Below, in pieces: positions 1 through 5,574 of a stretch of 5,858 nt of DNA. Both the position numbers and the translations under genes were made by a program. Under the pieces are notes generated by a model. The model ran no database searches. It saw only the letters and a list, made by a program, of their open reading frames with translations, and was not told the DNA's origin. Where the stretch lies: contig JAPKAJ010000151.1 in NCBI GenBank assembly GCA_028825345.1, positions 1 to 5,858 of the forward strand. The letters run 5' to 3'. Source of the stretch: Arenicellales bacterium. GTDB lineage: Bacteria; Pseudomonadota; Gammaproteobacteria; Arenicellales; UBA868. Numbering within the stretch: the stretch's first letter is position 1; each line of letters starts with the position of its first letter.

Positions 1-2
1 CA

Positions 3-389
3 CTGGAGATATCGGAAGCGGCAGCTCGAATCGACGTAGCTCTTATTTCTGTGCGCGGGGTCAGATTTATTGTTTTTCACGATGCTTACCAGTATTTCGA
101 ACGACGTTTTGGTATTTCAGCGTCAGGGTCAATCCTGGTTGGCGATGCTTTAGCTCCTAACCCTGCCAGGATCATTGAGATCAGAGCGAAAGTAGCCGAG
201 ATGGGAATCGGCTGTGTTTTCTCAGAGCCCCAGTTCAGCCCAGGTCTGATAGCGAGCGTTTTTCAAGATGCTGAGGTAAGCACAGCGGTGATAGATCCCC
301 AGGGTATCGAACTGACGCTTGGCATGGCTTTATATCCGCAGGTATTGGAAAGCATTGCCAAAGAGATAGTCGCTTGCGCGGAAGAATAG
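3..389 (+). CDS. znuA: Zinc ABC transporter, periplasmic zinc-binding protein ZnuA (C-terminal part, 5' end outside window)
   Basis: This is the C-terminal 128 codons of the high-affinity zinc-binding protein that delivers Zn(II) to the ZnuBC permease in the periplasm. The frame is open to the left edge, so the GTG at 51 is internal and not a start. Seen directly: FIVFHDAYQYFERRFG, where the His of HDAY (about residue 26 of the fragment) corresponds to the third zinc-ligand histidine of the family; CVFSEPQF, whose Cys (about 71) matches the first half of the conserved ZnuA disulfide; DPQGIELTLG near 98-107; and a terminal VACAEE, whose Cys (about 125) matches the second half. The alignment to the E. 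coli ZnuA C-terminus as I know it is continuous. The N-terminal lobe, signal peptide and histidine-rich loop lie outside the window. The stop is TAG at 387-389. The gene shares the strand of zur-znuCB, whereas in many gammaproteobacteria znuA is divergent from them. Identification is firm; it is incomplete only because of the window edge. Confidence 0.95.
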   Translation: MEISEAAARIDVALISVRGVRFIVFHDAYQYFERRFGISASGSILVGDALAPNPARIIEIRAKVAEMGIGCVFSEPQFSPGLIASVFQDAEVSTAVIDPQGIELTLGMALYPQVLESIAKEIVACAEE

Positions 390-557
390 CTATCATGGCT
401 ACTGCCAAGAGTTTGCTCACTGGGTGTTGTATTTGCTGCAAAAATGCGATGGAGCTTTGGAATTATGCTCTTTGATTTTTCGATCGAACTGGACACCTGG
501 GTGCTAGGGGATAATGCGATTGAGCGGAATCGCTTCGGCAGGGGGTAGTGTTTACTG
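390..557 (+). other. znuA-zur intergenic region (168 bases)
   Basis: This gap separates znuA from zur and is where a promoter for zur-znuCB would be expected. I see no convincing -35/-10 pair and no copy of the AT-rich palindromic Zur box known from gammaproteobacteria (ATGTTATA..TATAACAT type). A weak hairpin (GAGC 452-455 with GCTC 467-470) followed by tttgattttt could be a poor terminator for znuA. A 6-bp inverted repeat lies at 516-533. One frame at 510-545 reads DNAIERNRFGRG before a stop, which slightly resembles the C-terminal DNNxxER motif of IS66 transposases. If a Zur-controlled promoter serves the whole cluster, it may lie upstream of znuA, outside the window. Confidence 0.5.
516..533. 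repeat. Inverted repeat GCGATT-N6-AATCGC upstream of zur
   Basis: There is a perfect 6-bp inverted repeat with a 6-base spacer, ending 24 bases before the zur ATG. Its position would suit an autoregulatory operator. However, it does not resemble the known Zur consensus, and the same bases can be read as coding remnant (NAIERNR), so it may be chance. Confidence 0.25.
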
Positions 558-1055
558 ATGTCAACGGAATCTCGATTAACGACGTCGGCTCAGATTTTCG
601 TCGAGCATGACCACCGCGCTTGCTCCGAATCCGCAATGGAAGCGGCGCATAAGCTTTGTTCCACTCGGGAGTTACGGCTCACCCCGGTTCGGGAAAAAGT
701 ATTGGAGCTGCTTTTAGAATCCCATGGCGCATTGGGCGCCTATACGATCCTGGAAAAACTGGCCAGCGCGGGCTTTCGCTCCCAGCCGCCCGTAGCTTAC
801 CGGGCCCTGGACTTCTTAGTTGAGCACGGTCTGGTGCACCGGATTGAAAAACTGAATGCTTTTGTTGCCTGCAACAAGCCACAGGCAGGGCATGCGCCAG
901 CATTCATGATCTGTAAAGATTGCCATCAGGTGGCTGAAACACACGGTAAGTCCACCAGTGGAACACTCGGCAGGACCGCCCGGGCTATCGGCTTTGATAT
1001 CCAAGAGACCGTCGTTGAGGCCGAAGGTATCTGCGCCGCTTGTCGGGAGGTATGA
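558..1055 (+). CDS. zur: Zinc uptake regulator Zur (Fur family transcriptional repressor)
   Basis: This is a Zn(II)-responsive DNA-binding repressor of zinc uptake genes, 165 aa, cytoplasmic. The winged-helix part includes RLTPVREKVLELL (40-52) and the diagnostic PPVAYRALDFLVEHGLVHRIE (77-97); E. coli Zur has PPTVYRALDFL at this point, which separates it from Fur and PerR. The regulatory zinc-site residues appear as H94, C105, H112 and E127. The structural zinc site appears as the two CxxC pairs C119/C122 (ICKDC) and C159/C162 (ICAAC). The N-terminal HDHRAC (17-22) matches the extension seen in Pseudomonas-type Zur. ATG 558 is the first possible start, because an in-frame TAG lies at 546-548. 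The purine-rich AGGGGG at 540-545 is a rather distant Shine-Dalgarno candidate. znuC follows after 4 bases, so Zur is probably co-transcribed with the transporter it controls, which implies autoregulation (inference). All expected metal ligands are present. Confidence 0.96.
   Translation: MSTESRLTTSAQIFVEHDHRACSESAMEAAHKLCSTRELRLTPVREKVLELLLESHGALGAYTILEKLASAGFRSQPPVAYRALDFLVEHGLVHRIEKLNAFVACNKPQAGHAPAFMICKDCHQVAETHGKSTSGTLGRTARAIGFDIQETVVEAEGICAACREV
1045..1050 (+). promoter_or_regulatory. Ribosome binding site deciding the znuC GTG start
   Basis: GGGAGG sits 9 bases before the GTG at 1060, inside the 3' end of zur. It supports the GTG over the upstream ATG at 958, which would add 34 residues read out of frame through zur that have no ABC-protein character. 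The arrangement suggests translational coupling of zur and znuC. Confidence 0.75.
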
Positions 1056-1059
1056 TCTT

Positions 1060-1800
1060 GTGAGCCTGATAAGTACGCGCGGTGTTGGTATACGCTTTGG
1101 TGGGCGACGCGTCCTGCGCGATATCAATTTGTCAATTCGCGAACGGGAGATTGTCACGATCGTAGGCCCCAACGGGTCGGGCAAGACAACACTGCTGCGG
1201 GTTTTGATCGGCGCGCAATCCCCGACCGAAGGGGTAGTTACCCGTGGCGCTGGCGTGAGCATCGGCTATGTGCCCCAACGCCTGGCTATTGATCGGTCCA
1301 TGCCATTGACGGTTTCTCGCTGGCTGCGTCTGGCGGGAGCGCATCAGGCAAGTGATCGCCAGCGTATGGCGGAGCGAGTTGATATTGTCGGATTACTCGG
1401 GGAGCAGATGACCTCGCTTTCCGGGGGTGAATTCCAGCGCGCCTTATTGGCACAGGCTCTGTTGGCACGCCCGGCCCTGTTGGTGCTCGATGAGCCGACG
1501 CAGGGTCTTGATCAACCGGCAGTGGCTTCTTTTTATCGCTTGATCGAAGCGGTGCGCGGGGAGATCGGCTGTGCTGTGCTGATGGTTAGCCACGACCTGC
1601 ATGTCGTGATGCGCTCATCCGATCATGTGATTTGCCTTAATGGGCATGTGTGTTGTGAGGGCACGCCGACCGTGGTTTCGGCTGCACCGGAATACCAGGC
1701 TCTGTTTGGATTTGGAGCCGAAGGGGCGCTGGCTTTGTATCGCCACGAACATGACCACCGTCATGACCACGCAGACATAACAGACACCCATGCTGGATGA
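1060..1800 (+). CDS. znuC: Zinc ABC transporter ATP-binding protein ZnuC
   Basis: This is the ATPase subunit that powers ZnuB-mediated zinc import at the inner membrane face; 246 aa from the chosen GTG start, the usual length. All ABC motifs are intact: Walker A GPNGSGKTT (36-44), Q-loop near Q73 (GYVPQ), signature LSGGE (120-124), Walker B LLVLDEP (140-146) with D-loop QGLD, and H-loop SHD with H178. ZnuC-specific stretches are IGYVPQRL, LTVSRWLRL, DEPTQGLD, MVSHDLHVVM, and CLNGHVCCEGTPTVVS with its CC pair at 198-199. The C-terminus YRHEHDHRHDH (227-237) is histidine-rich, as in E. coli ZnuC (YRHHHNHRHD). The last 11 bases overlap znuB. An ATG at 958 in the same frame is rejected because it lies deep inside zur and has no ABC homology upstream of 1060. 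Confidence 0.96.
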   Translation: MSLISTRGVGIRFGGRRVLRDINLSIREREIVTIVGPNGSGKTTLLRVLIGAQSPTEGVVTRGAGVSIGYVPQRLAIDRSMPLTVSRWLRLAGAHQASDRQRMAERVDIVGLLGEQMTSLSGGEFQRALLAQALLARPALLVLDEPTQGLDQPAVASFYRLIEAVRGEIGCAVLMVSHDLHVVMRSSDHVICLNGHVCCEGTPTVVSAAPEYQALFGFGAEGALALYRHEHDHRHDHADITDTHAG

Positions 1801-2584
1801 TTTTCTGATTCGAGCAGCGCTCGCGGGGATTGGGCTGGCGCTTGCGGCTGGGCCGCTGGGCTGTTTTGTGGTCTGGCGGCGCATGGCCTATTTCGGTGAT
1901 GCCACGGCGCATGCCGCGATCCTTGGTGTTGCATTGTCGCTGGCTTTCTCTTTGTCGTTATTTGTCGGTGTACTGGTCGCAGCACTCGCAATGTCGCTGG
2001 GGGTGCTGGCGCTGGCCGGACGGATCTACACTATGGATACCCTCTTAGGCGTAGCGGCGCACGGTGCATTGGCGCTTGGTCTTGTGGCAGTGTCATTTCT
2101 CCCTGGGGTAAGAGTCGATCTGATGGCCTATCTTTTTGGCGACATCCTTGCCGTCAGCCAACTAGATCTTGCGGTAATCTGGATTGGGGCGGTAGTGGTA
2201 CTGATTCTGCTGAGGCTTCGCTGGCAGGCCTTATTGTTAGTAACACTGAGTACCGATCTGGCTGCTGCCCGTGGCTACGACGCCCGGCGTGAACAACTTA
2301 TACTGACACTGGCCCTCGCGGTGCTGGTTGCGGTGGCAATCAAGATCGTTGGTGCATTATTGATTACCGCCATGTTGATCATACCCGCCGCGGCCGCACG
2401 CTCGATGTCGCGCACCCCTGAATCCATGGCTGTGATCGCTGCTATTGTTGGTCTTTGTTCAATCATTAGCGGCCTGAGCGCTTCTTTTTACTGGAATACC
2501 CCGACTGGCCCGACCATGATCGTAGCGGCGATCGCATTATTTGTACTCGCCAGCCTTTGGTCGGTGGTGAAACGGGGTCGGTAA
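1790..2584 (+). CDS. znuB: Zinc ABC transporter permease ZnuB
   Basis: This is the inner-membrane permease of the ABC-3 family through which Zn(II) enters the cytoplasm; 264 aa, normal for the family. It is very hydrophobic, with several membrane segments, for example about 6-28, 41-72, 84-106, 128-146, 170-200 and 210-260 (some of these hold more than one helix). Family signatures read directly: AAGPLGCFVVWRRMAYFGDATAHAAILG (19-46), TLLGVAAHGALALGLVAVS, RVDLMAYLFGDILAVS, the cytoplasmic loop TDLAAARGYDARREQL, IKIVGALLITAMLIIPAAAARSMSRTPE, and WNTPTGPTMIV. These follow E. coli ZnuB almost segment by segment. ATG 1790 overlaps the end of znuC by 11 bases, typical of translational coupling of ABC subunits. 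The stop is TAA at 2582-2584. Confidence 0.96.
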   Translation: MLDDFLIRAALAGIGLALAAGPLGCFVVWRRMAYFGDATAHAAILGVALSLAFSLSLFVGVLVAALAMSLGVLALAGRIYTMDTLLGVAAHGALALGLVAVSFLPGVRVDLMAYLFGDILAVSQLDLAVIWIGAVVVLILLRLRWQALLLVTLSTDLAAARGYDARREQLILTLALAVLVAVAIKIVGALLITAMLIIPAAAARSMSRTPESMAVIAAIVGLCSIISGLSASFYWNTPTGPTMIVAAIALFVLASLWSVVKRGR

Positions 2585-2597
2585 GCGTGTTCTACCG

Positions 2598-3287
2598 ATG
2601 ACCCATCGAACCTCAATGAATGAATTTTCGTCGGGGCATCAAGCCATTGGCGCTGCCGCGACGAGACTCGAGCAAATACTTAAACAGTCTCTTGCGCTGC
2701 GTGGCAAGGCAGCTTTGGGAGTGTGTGGCGGCAGGACGGCGAGCGCCTTGTTTCCGTTTCTTTCGCAGTGTCTTTTGGACTGGGCCAATGTGCATATCTT
2801 TTTAGTGGATGAGCGTTGGGTGCCGATAGATGATGGCGATAGCAATGAGAGGCTGGTTCGGAACCTGTTACTGCAGGGCCCTGCTGCAGCCGCTCGTTTT
2901 TGCGGTCTAAAGACAAGGCATGCCAGTGCAAAGAATGCCTTGAACGAGGTTGAACAACGTTTGGTTGACCTTGGAGTCCCTTTCGATGTGGTTTTTCTTG
3001 GGATGGGTGATGATGGTCATATCGCATCGTTGTTTCCCGGTGGCCGCGAAAACGAGGAACGCGCACGACTTGTAGCGGCGAGTACAGCCCCGGTTCAACC
3101 CGTTGAGCGGATCAGCCTTAGTCCGGGTGCTCTCGGCCAAGTGAGGCATATTATTCTTCCAGTAATTGGTGCGACTAAGCGGGCCGTGCTCGATAAAGCG
3201 CTAACCTCCGGCCCGGTGAGCAGGTTTCCGGTGCGCCACGTACTGACCGGCCAATCTGCATCTTGTGAGCTATTCCTCGCGCTTTGA
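2598..3287 (+). CDS. pgl: 6-phosphogluconolactonase (Pgl/DevB type)
   Basis: This enzyme hydrolyses 6-phospho-D-glucono-1,5-lactone to 6-phosphogluconate, the second step of the oxidative pentose phosphate and Entner-Doudoroff routes; cytoplasmic, 229 aa, normal for the DevB/SOL family. Seen directly: LGVCGGRTASALFPFL (40-55), the phosphate-binding loop usually written SGGxTP, here CGGRTA; VHIFLVDERWVPIDDGDSNERLVRNLLL (65-92), with the DERWVP and SN hallmarks; and FDVVFLGMGDDGHIASLFPGG (129-149), the catalytic GMGxDGHxASLFP block with H141. The C-terminal LSPGALGQVRHIILPVIGATKRAVL fits the family. No zwf or edd lies beside it. Instead it sits 13 bases after znuB, so co-transcription with the zinc operon is likely. 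There is no strong Shine-Dalgarno before ATG 2598 or before the alternative ATG at 2616, so it may depend on coupling; the exact start is uncertain. Confidence 0.93.
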   Translation: MTHRTSMNEFSSGHQAIGAAATRLEQILKQSLALRGKAALGVCGGRTASALFPFLSQCLLDWANVHIFLVDERWVPIDDGDSNERLVRNLLLQGPAAAARFCGLKTRHASAKNALNEVEQRLVDLGVPFDVVFLGMGDDGHIASLFPGGRENEERARLVAASTAPVQPVERISLSPGALGQVRHIILPVIGATKRAVLDKALTSGPVSRFPVRHVLTGQSASCELFLAL

Positions 3288-3299
3288 TCATAGCTATGA
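3288..3299. repeat. 12-bp perfect palindrome after pgl
   Basis: TCATAGCTATGA is fully self-complementary and begins directly after the pgl stop codon. It has no loop and no following T-run, so it is not a normal terminator. It could be a small operator for the acyl-CoA synthetase gene 90 bases downstream, or chance. Confidence 0.3.
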
Positions 3300-3375
3300 A
3301 CTGGCTCAGGGCTGGTTAGAATCCGCTTAGGCCAAATCTCTACGTGGTTTGGGACTCAAAACCGGGCATATAAGC

Positions 3376-3384
3376 AAAGGGGAG
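3376..3384 (+). promoter_or_regulatory. Ribosome binding site of the acyl-CoA synthetase gene
   Basis: AAAGGGGAG lies 5 bases before the GTG at 3390 and fixes this start; the reading frame beyond it is collinear with the family. An AT-rich TATAAG at 3369-3374 resembles a -10 box, but the nearest -35-like TTGGGA (3349-3354) is only 14 bases away and the transcript would begin almost at the ribosome site, so I do not call a promoter there. Confidence 0.65.
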
Positions 3385-3389
3385 ACGCT

Positions 3390-5027
3390 GTGCTGACATC
3401 GTTGGTAGATCCTAAAACGAAGAGCTTTGAAGAGGCGCGCCGATCTTTTGGCTGGCAGGTGCCTGGGGATTTCAATATGGCTGGGGCGGTCTGCGATAGA
3501 CACGCCGGAAAATCCAACGCCACGGCACTTTTGTGTGAGACCAGTGCAGGTCAAACGACACGTTACACCTTTCGTGATCTTCGTTCACTTTCCAACCGCC
3601 TGGCCAATGCGTTTCAGAGCGTTGGAGTCCAGCCAGGAGGCCGGGTCGCCATTATTTTGCCCCAACGGGTTGAAACCGGTTTGTGTCATCTTGCGGCGTG
3701 GAAAATGGGTGCGGTTTCGCTTCCTTTGTCGGTTCTATTTGGAACAGACGCGTTGCAGTATCGATTGCACGACAGCGGCGCCCGAATCGCGATTTGCTCG
3801 AAAGAGGGATTTGATCGCGTTCAGTCCTTGCGCGCTGAGTTGCCTGATCTGGATACCGTAATAAATTGTGACGACCCGAAGGCCGGGTTTTGGCCTTTAT
3901 TAAACCGCGGCGCTGATACTTTCGAGACGATCAAAAGCGCCGCTGATGATCCGGCCCTCATTATTTATACCTCGGGAACTACGGGGCCTCCCAAAGGGGC
4001 GGTAATCGCTCATCGGTGCCTGTTGGGCAACCTGCCGGGTTTTGAGATGTCGCAAAATTTCTTCCCCCAGGCTGATGATCTGATGTGGACGCCTGCAGAC
4101 TGGGCCTGGACAGGCGGACTGCTCGACGCACTGATCCCGGCGTGGTTTTATGGCAAGCCCGTACTGGGCTATGACGGTGGCCGGTTTGATGCTGAAAAAG
4201 CCTATGACCTGATGGATCGCTACCGTGTGCGCAACGCGTTTATTCCACCCACCGCATTGAAAATGCTTCGGCAGGTAGGCGATCTCAAAGCACGGGGCGT
4301 GCATTTGCGCAGCGTTATGTCGGCCGGAGAATCGCTCGGTGCACAACTCTACGAATGGGCGGCGCAAGCACTTGGTGTGCAGGTTAACGAAATGTGGGGT
4401 CAGACCGAGTTTAACTATATTGTCGGTAACTGCTCGGCGATTATGTCGGTAAAACCCGGATCCATGGGTAAGGCTTATCCTGGGCACCGGGTAGAACCGG
4501 TTGATGAAGGTGGCAATGTACTTGGCGATGGGGAAATCGGAGAGCTTTGCGCACACCGTGATGACCCGGTGATGTTCTTGGGATACTGGCAGCGTGAGCA
4601 GGCGACTCAGGATAAGTATCTCGGCCCGTGGTGGTCGACAGGCGACCTCGGTTATCGTGATGCTGATGGCTACCTATGGTTTGTTGGGCGCAAGGATGAT
4701 GTCATTTCAAGCGCGGGCCACCGTATTGGTCCCGGTGAGATCGAAGACTGCATGCTCAAGCATCCGGCTGTTGCGCAGGCCGCGGCAGTGGGTAGCCCGG
4801 ATGAGCTGCGCGGTGAAATTGTCAAGGCGTTCATCGTGCTGGCACAGGATCACGCCCCGTCGGACGCTCTGCGACAGGATATACAGGATGCGGTTCGGCG
4901 CGATCTCGCCGCCTACGAGTATCCACGCGAGATTGAGTTTGTCAGTGAATTACCGATGACCACCACCGGAAAAGTACGTCGGATCGAGTTGCGACAACTT
5001 GAGCGCGATAAAAAGCGACGCTCCTGA
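3390..5027 (+). CDS. AMP-forming acyl-CoA synthetase (medium-chain/acetyl-CoA synthetase-like, ANL superfamily)
   Basis: This enzyme activates a carboxylic acid to its CoA thioester through an acyl-adenylate (ATP to AMP and PPi); 545 aa, cytoplasmic. Adenylation motifs are complete: P-loop YTSGTTGPPKG (193-203), TPADWAWTGGLLDALIPAWFYGKPV (234-258, a stretch typical of AcsM/acetyl-CoA synthetase-like members), SAGE (311-314), EMWGQTE (334-340), STGD with D419, hinge region GRKDDVISSAGHRIGPGEIE (433-452), and C-terminal PMTTTGKVRR (522-531) with the adenylation lysine K528. At 545 aa it is shorter than classical Acs (about 650) and lacks the long N-terminal extension, which points away from acetate-specific Acs and towards medium-chain, branched or aromatic acids. 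Substrate cannot be read from sequence. The start is GTG with a good ribosome site. It ends in tandem in-frame stops, TGA then TAG (5025-5030), and converges on the HIT gene. Confidence 0.93.
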   Translation: MLTSLVDPKTKSFEEARRSFGWQVPGDFNMAGAVCDRHAGKSNATALLCETSAGQTTRYTFRDLRSLSNRLANAFQSVGVQPGGRVAIILPQRVETGLCHLAAWKMGAVSLPLSVLFGTDALQYRLHDSGARIAICSKEGFDRVQSLRAELPDLDTVINCDDPKAGFWPLLNRGADTFETIKSAADDPALIIYTSGTTGPPKGAVIAHRCLLGNLPGFEMSQNFFPQADDLMWTPADWAWTGGLLDALIPAWFYGKPVLGYDGGRFDAEKAYDLMDRYRVRNAFIPPTALKMLRQVGDLKARGVHLRSVMSAGESLGAQLYEWAAQALGVQVNEMWGQTEFNYIVGNCSAIMSVKPGSMGKAYPGHRVEPVDEGGNVLGDGEIGELCAHRDDPVMFLGYWQREQATQDKYLGPWWSTGDLGYRDADGYLWFVGRKDDVISSAGHRIGPGEIEDCMLKHPAVAQAAAVGSPDELRGEIVKAFIVLAQDHAPSDALRQDIQDAVRRDLAAYEYPREIEFVSELPMTTTGKVRRIELRQLERDKKRRS

Positions 5028-5048
5028 TAGTTTCAGCTTAGTTGTCGC
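4991..5048. repeat. Nested inverted repeats at convergent gene ends
   Basis: A 9-bp perfect outer stem (GCGACAACT at 4991-4999 with AGTTGTCGC at 5040-5048) encloses two smaller hairpins: GAGCG 5001-5005 with CGCTC 5019-5023, and CTGA 5024-5027 with TCAG 5033-5036. Together they could fold into a three-way junction. It spans the end of the synthetase gene, the 10-base gap and the end of the HIT gene, where a bidirectional terminator would be expected. There is no clear U-run on either strand, so intrinsic termination is doubtful. An alternative pairing, AGCGAC (5014-5019) with GTCGCT (5044-5049), competes with the outer stem. Confidence 0.35.
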
Positions 5049-5394
5049 TGGGCAGCATTCGGCCAAGTGGTCGCCCGCCTAATAGGTGCATATGCAGGTG
5101 TAAGACCTCCTGATTAGCGTGCCGACCGCAGTTCACCAGCAGCCGGTAGCCATCGCTGTCAATCCCTTCGGTCTGGGCAAGGCCTTTGGCGACAATAAAC
5201 ATGTGGCCCAGCGTTGCTTCATCCTCGGTGGACACATCGTTGACGGTGGGGATTACGTGGTTAGGCACGATCAGAATGTGAGTCGGGGCCTGGGGGTGAA
5301 TATCACGAAAGGCCGTGACCCGGTCGTCCTGGAATACGATATCGGCCTTTAGTTCTCCTTTGATGATCTTGCTGAACAGGGTTTCTTCTTCCAT
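5038..5394 (-). CDS. hinT: HIT-family (HinT-like) purine nucleotide hydrolase
   Basis: This is a 118-aa histidine triad protein. The family hydrolyses purine nucleoside phosphoramidates and related AMP conjugates as a cytoplasmic dimer. Seen directly: the N-terminal TLFSKIIKGELKADIVFQDDRVTAFRDIHPQAPTHILIVP (5-44), the usual HinT opening; DGYRLLVNCG (81-90); and the catalytic triad HLHMHLLGGRPLG, with H99, H101 and H103. Small departures from the common pattern are Asn instead of Lys after the VP (N45) and ANQEV instead of the usual GQxV before the triad. These lie outside the triad itself, so activity is expected. The stop is TAA at 5038-5040. On the minus strand AAGGAG (5409-5414) lies 11 bases before the ATG, a somewhat long but usable spacing. 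The C-terminus faces the synthetase gene tail to tail. The symbol is given for the HinT-like architecture. Confidence 0.92.
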   Translation of the reverse strand: MEEETLFSKIIKGELKADIVFQDDRVTAFRDIHPQAPTHILIVPNHVIPTVNDVSTEDEATLGHMFIVAKGLAQTEGIDSDGYRLLVNCGRHANQEVLHLHMHLLGGRPLGRMLPSDN

Positions 5395-5466
5395 CTGGTT
5401 TAATGCTCCTTGTTGGGGTGAAAGCGCAATCAGCTCAATGGCCCCAGAGTGAAATCACAGTAGGGC

Positions 5467-5489
5467 GCAGCCTGACTGTGCTTGGCTGC
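5467..5489. repeat. Inverted repeat GCAGCC-N11-GGCTGC
   Basis: There is a perfect 6-bp inverted repeat with an 11-base spacer, just upstream of the TAAAAT at 5501. The position would suit a regulator site, but no known consensus is recognised. Confidence 0.3.
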
Positions 5490-5520
5490 CGCGACGGCGT
5501 TAAAATTAGCCCTTTGTTAT

Positions 5521-5549
5521 TGCCGAACCCGATTCTGGTCTTTTCGGCA
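5521..5549 (+). promoter_or_regulatory. 7-bp stem-loop upstream of the reductase ribosome binding site
   Basis: TGCCGAA (5521-5527) and TTCGGCA (5543-5549) form a perfect stem around a 15-base loop, ending 6 bases before the AAAAGGAG ribosome site. As DNA it could be an operator; as RNA it could be a leader hairpin. No T-run follows, so it is not a terminator. Confidence 0.4.
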
Positions 5550-5574
5550 GGAAATAAAAGGAGAATTACGAAAG

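Larger units (their letters stand above)
5395..5574. promoter_or_regulatory. Divergent intergenic region between hinT and the reductase gene
   Basis: These 180 bases must hold promoters for both divergent genes, though I cannot pick either with confidence. TAAAAT at 5501-5506 is a plausible -10 box for the rightward gene but has no well-spaced -35. Two inverted repeats stand out: GCAGCC (5467-5472) with GGCTGC (5484-5489), and TGCCGAA (5521-5527) with TTCGGCA (5543-5549). A short palindromic GTGA-AA-TCAC lies at 5449-5458. No open frame here looks like a gene. Confidence 0.5.

Noticed and set aside
452..480. Possible intrinsic terminator after znuA (GAGC/GCTC with T-rich tail)
   Set aside because: The stem is only 4 bp with an 11-base loop and an interrupted T-run, too weak to call as a terminator.
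958..1059. N-terminal extension of ZnuC from the ATG at 958
   Set aside because: It overlaps the zur coding region by about 98 bases, has no ABC-protein similarity, and a good ribosome site sits before the GTG at 1060.
816..1262. 148-codon minus-strand frame across the zur-znuC junction
   Set aside because: It is antisense to two well-supported genes, and its composition (Arg/Pro/Thr-rich) is typical of reverse-frame shadows.
2871..2889. GCAGGGCCCTGC palindrome flanked by CTGCAG copies inside pgl
   Set aside because: It encodes an Ala-rich stretch (QGPAAAA). Alanine codons readily produce GC-rich symmetry, and nothing around it suggests a site.
3900..4556. 218-codon open frame on the minus strand inside the acyl-CoA synthetase gene
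   Set aside because: It is fully antisense to a clearly homologous gene with intact adenylation motifs, and its translation shows no family motif. It is a shadow frame.
5449..5458. GTGAAATCAC as half of a CRP-like site
   Set aside because: The TGTGA-N6-TCACA spacing is not met; the half-sites are only 2 bases apart.
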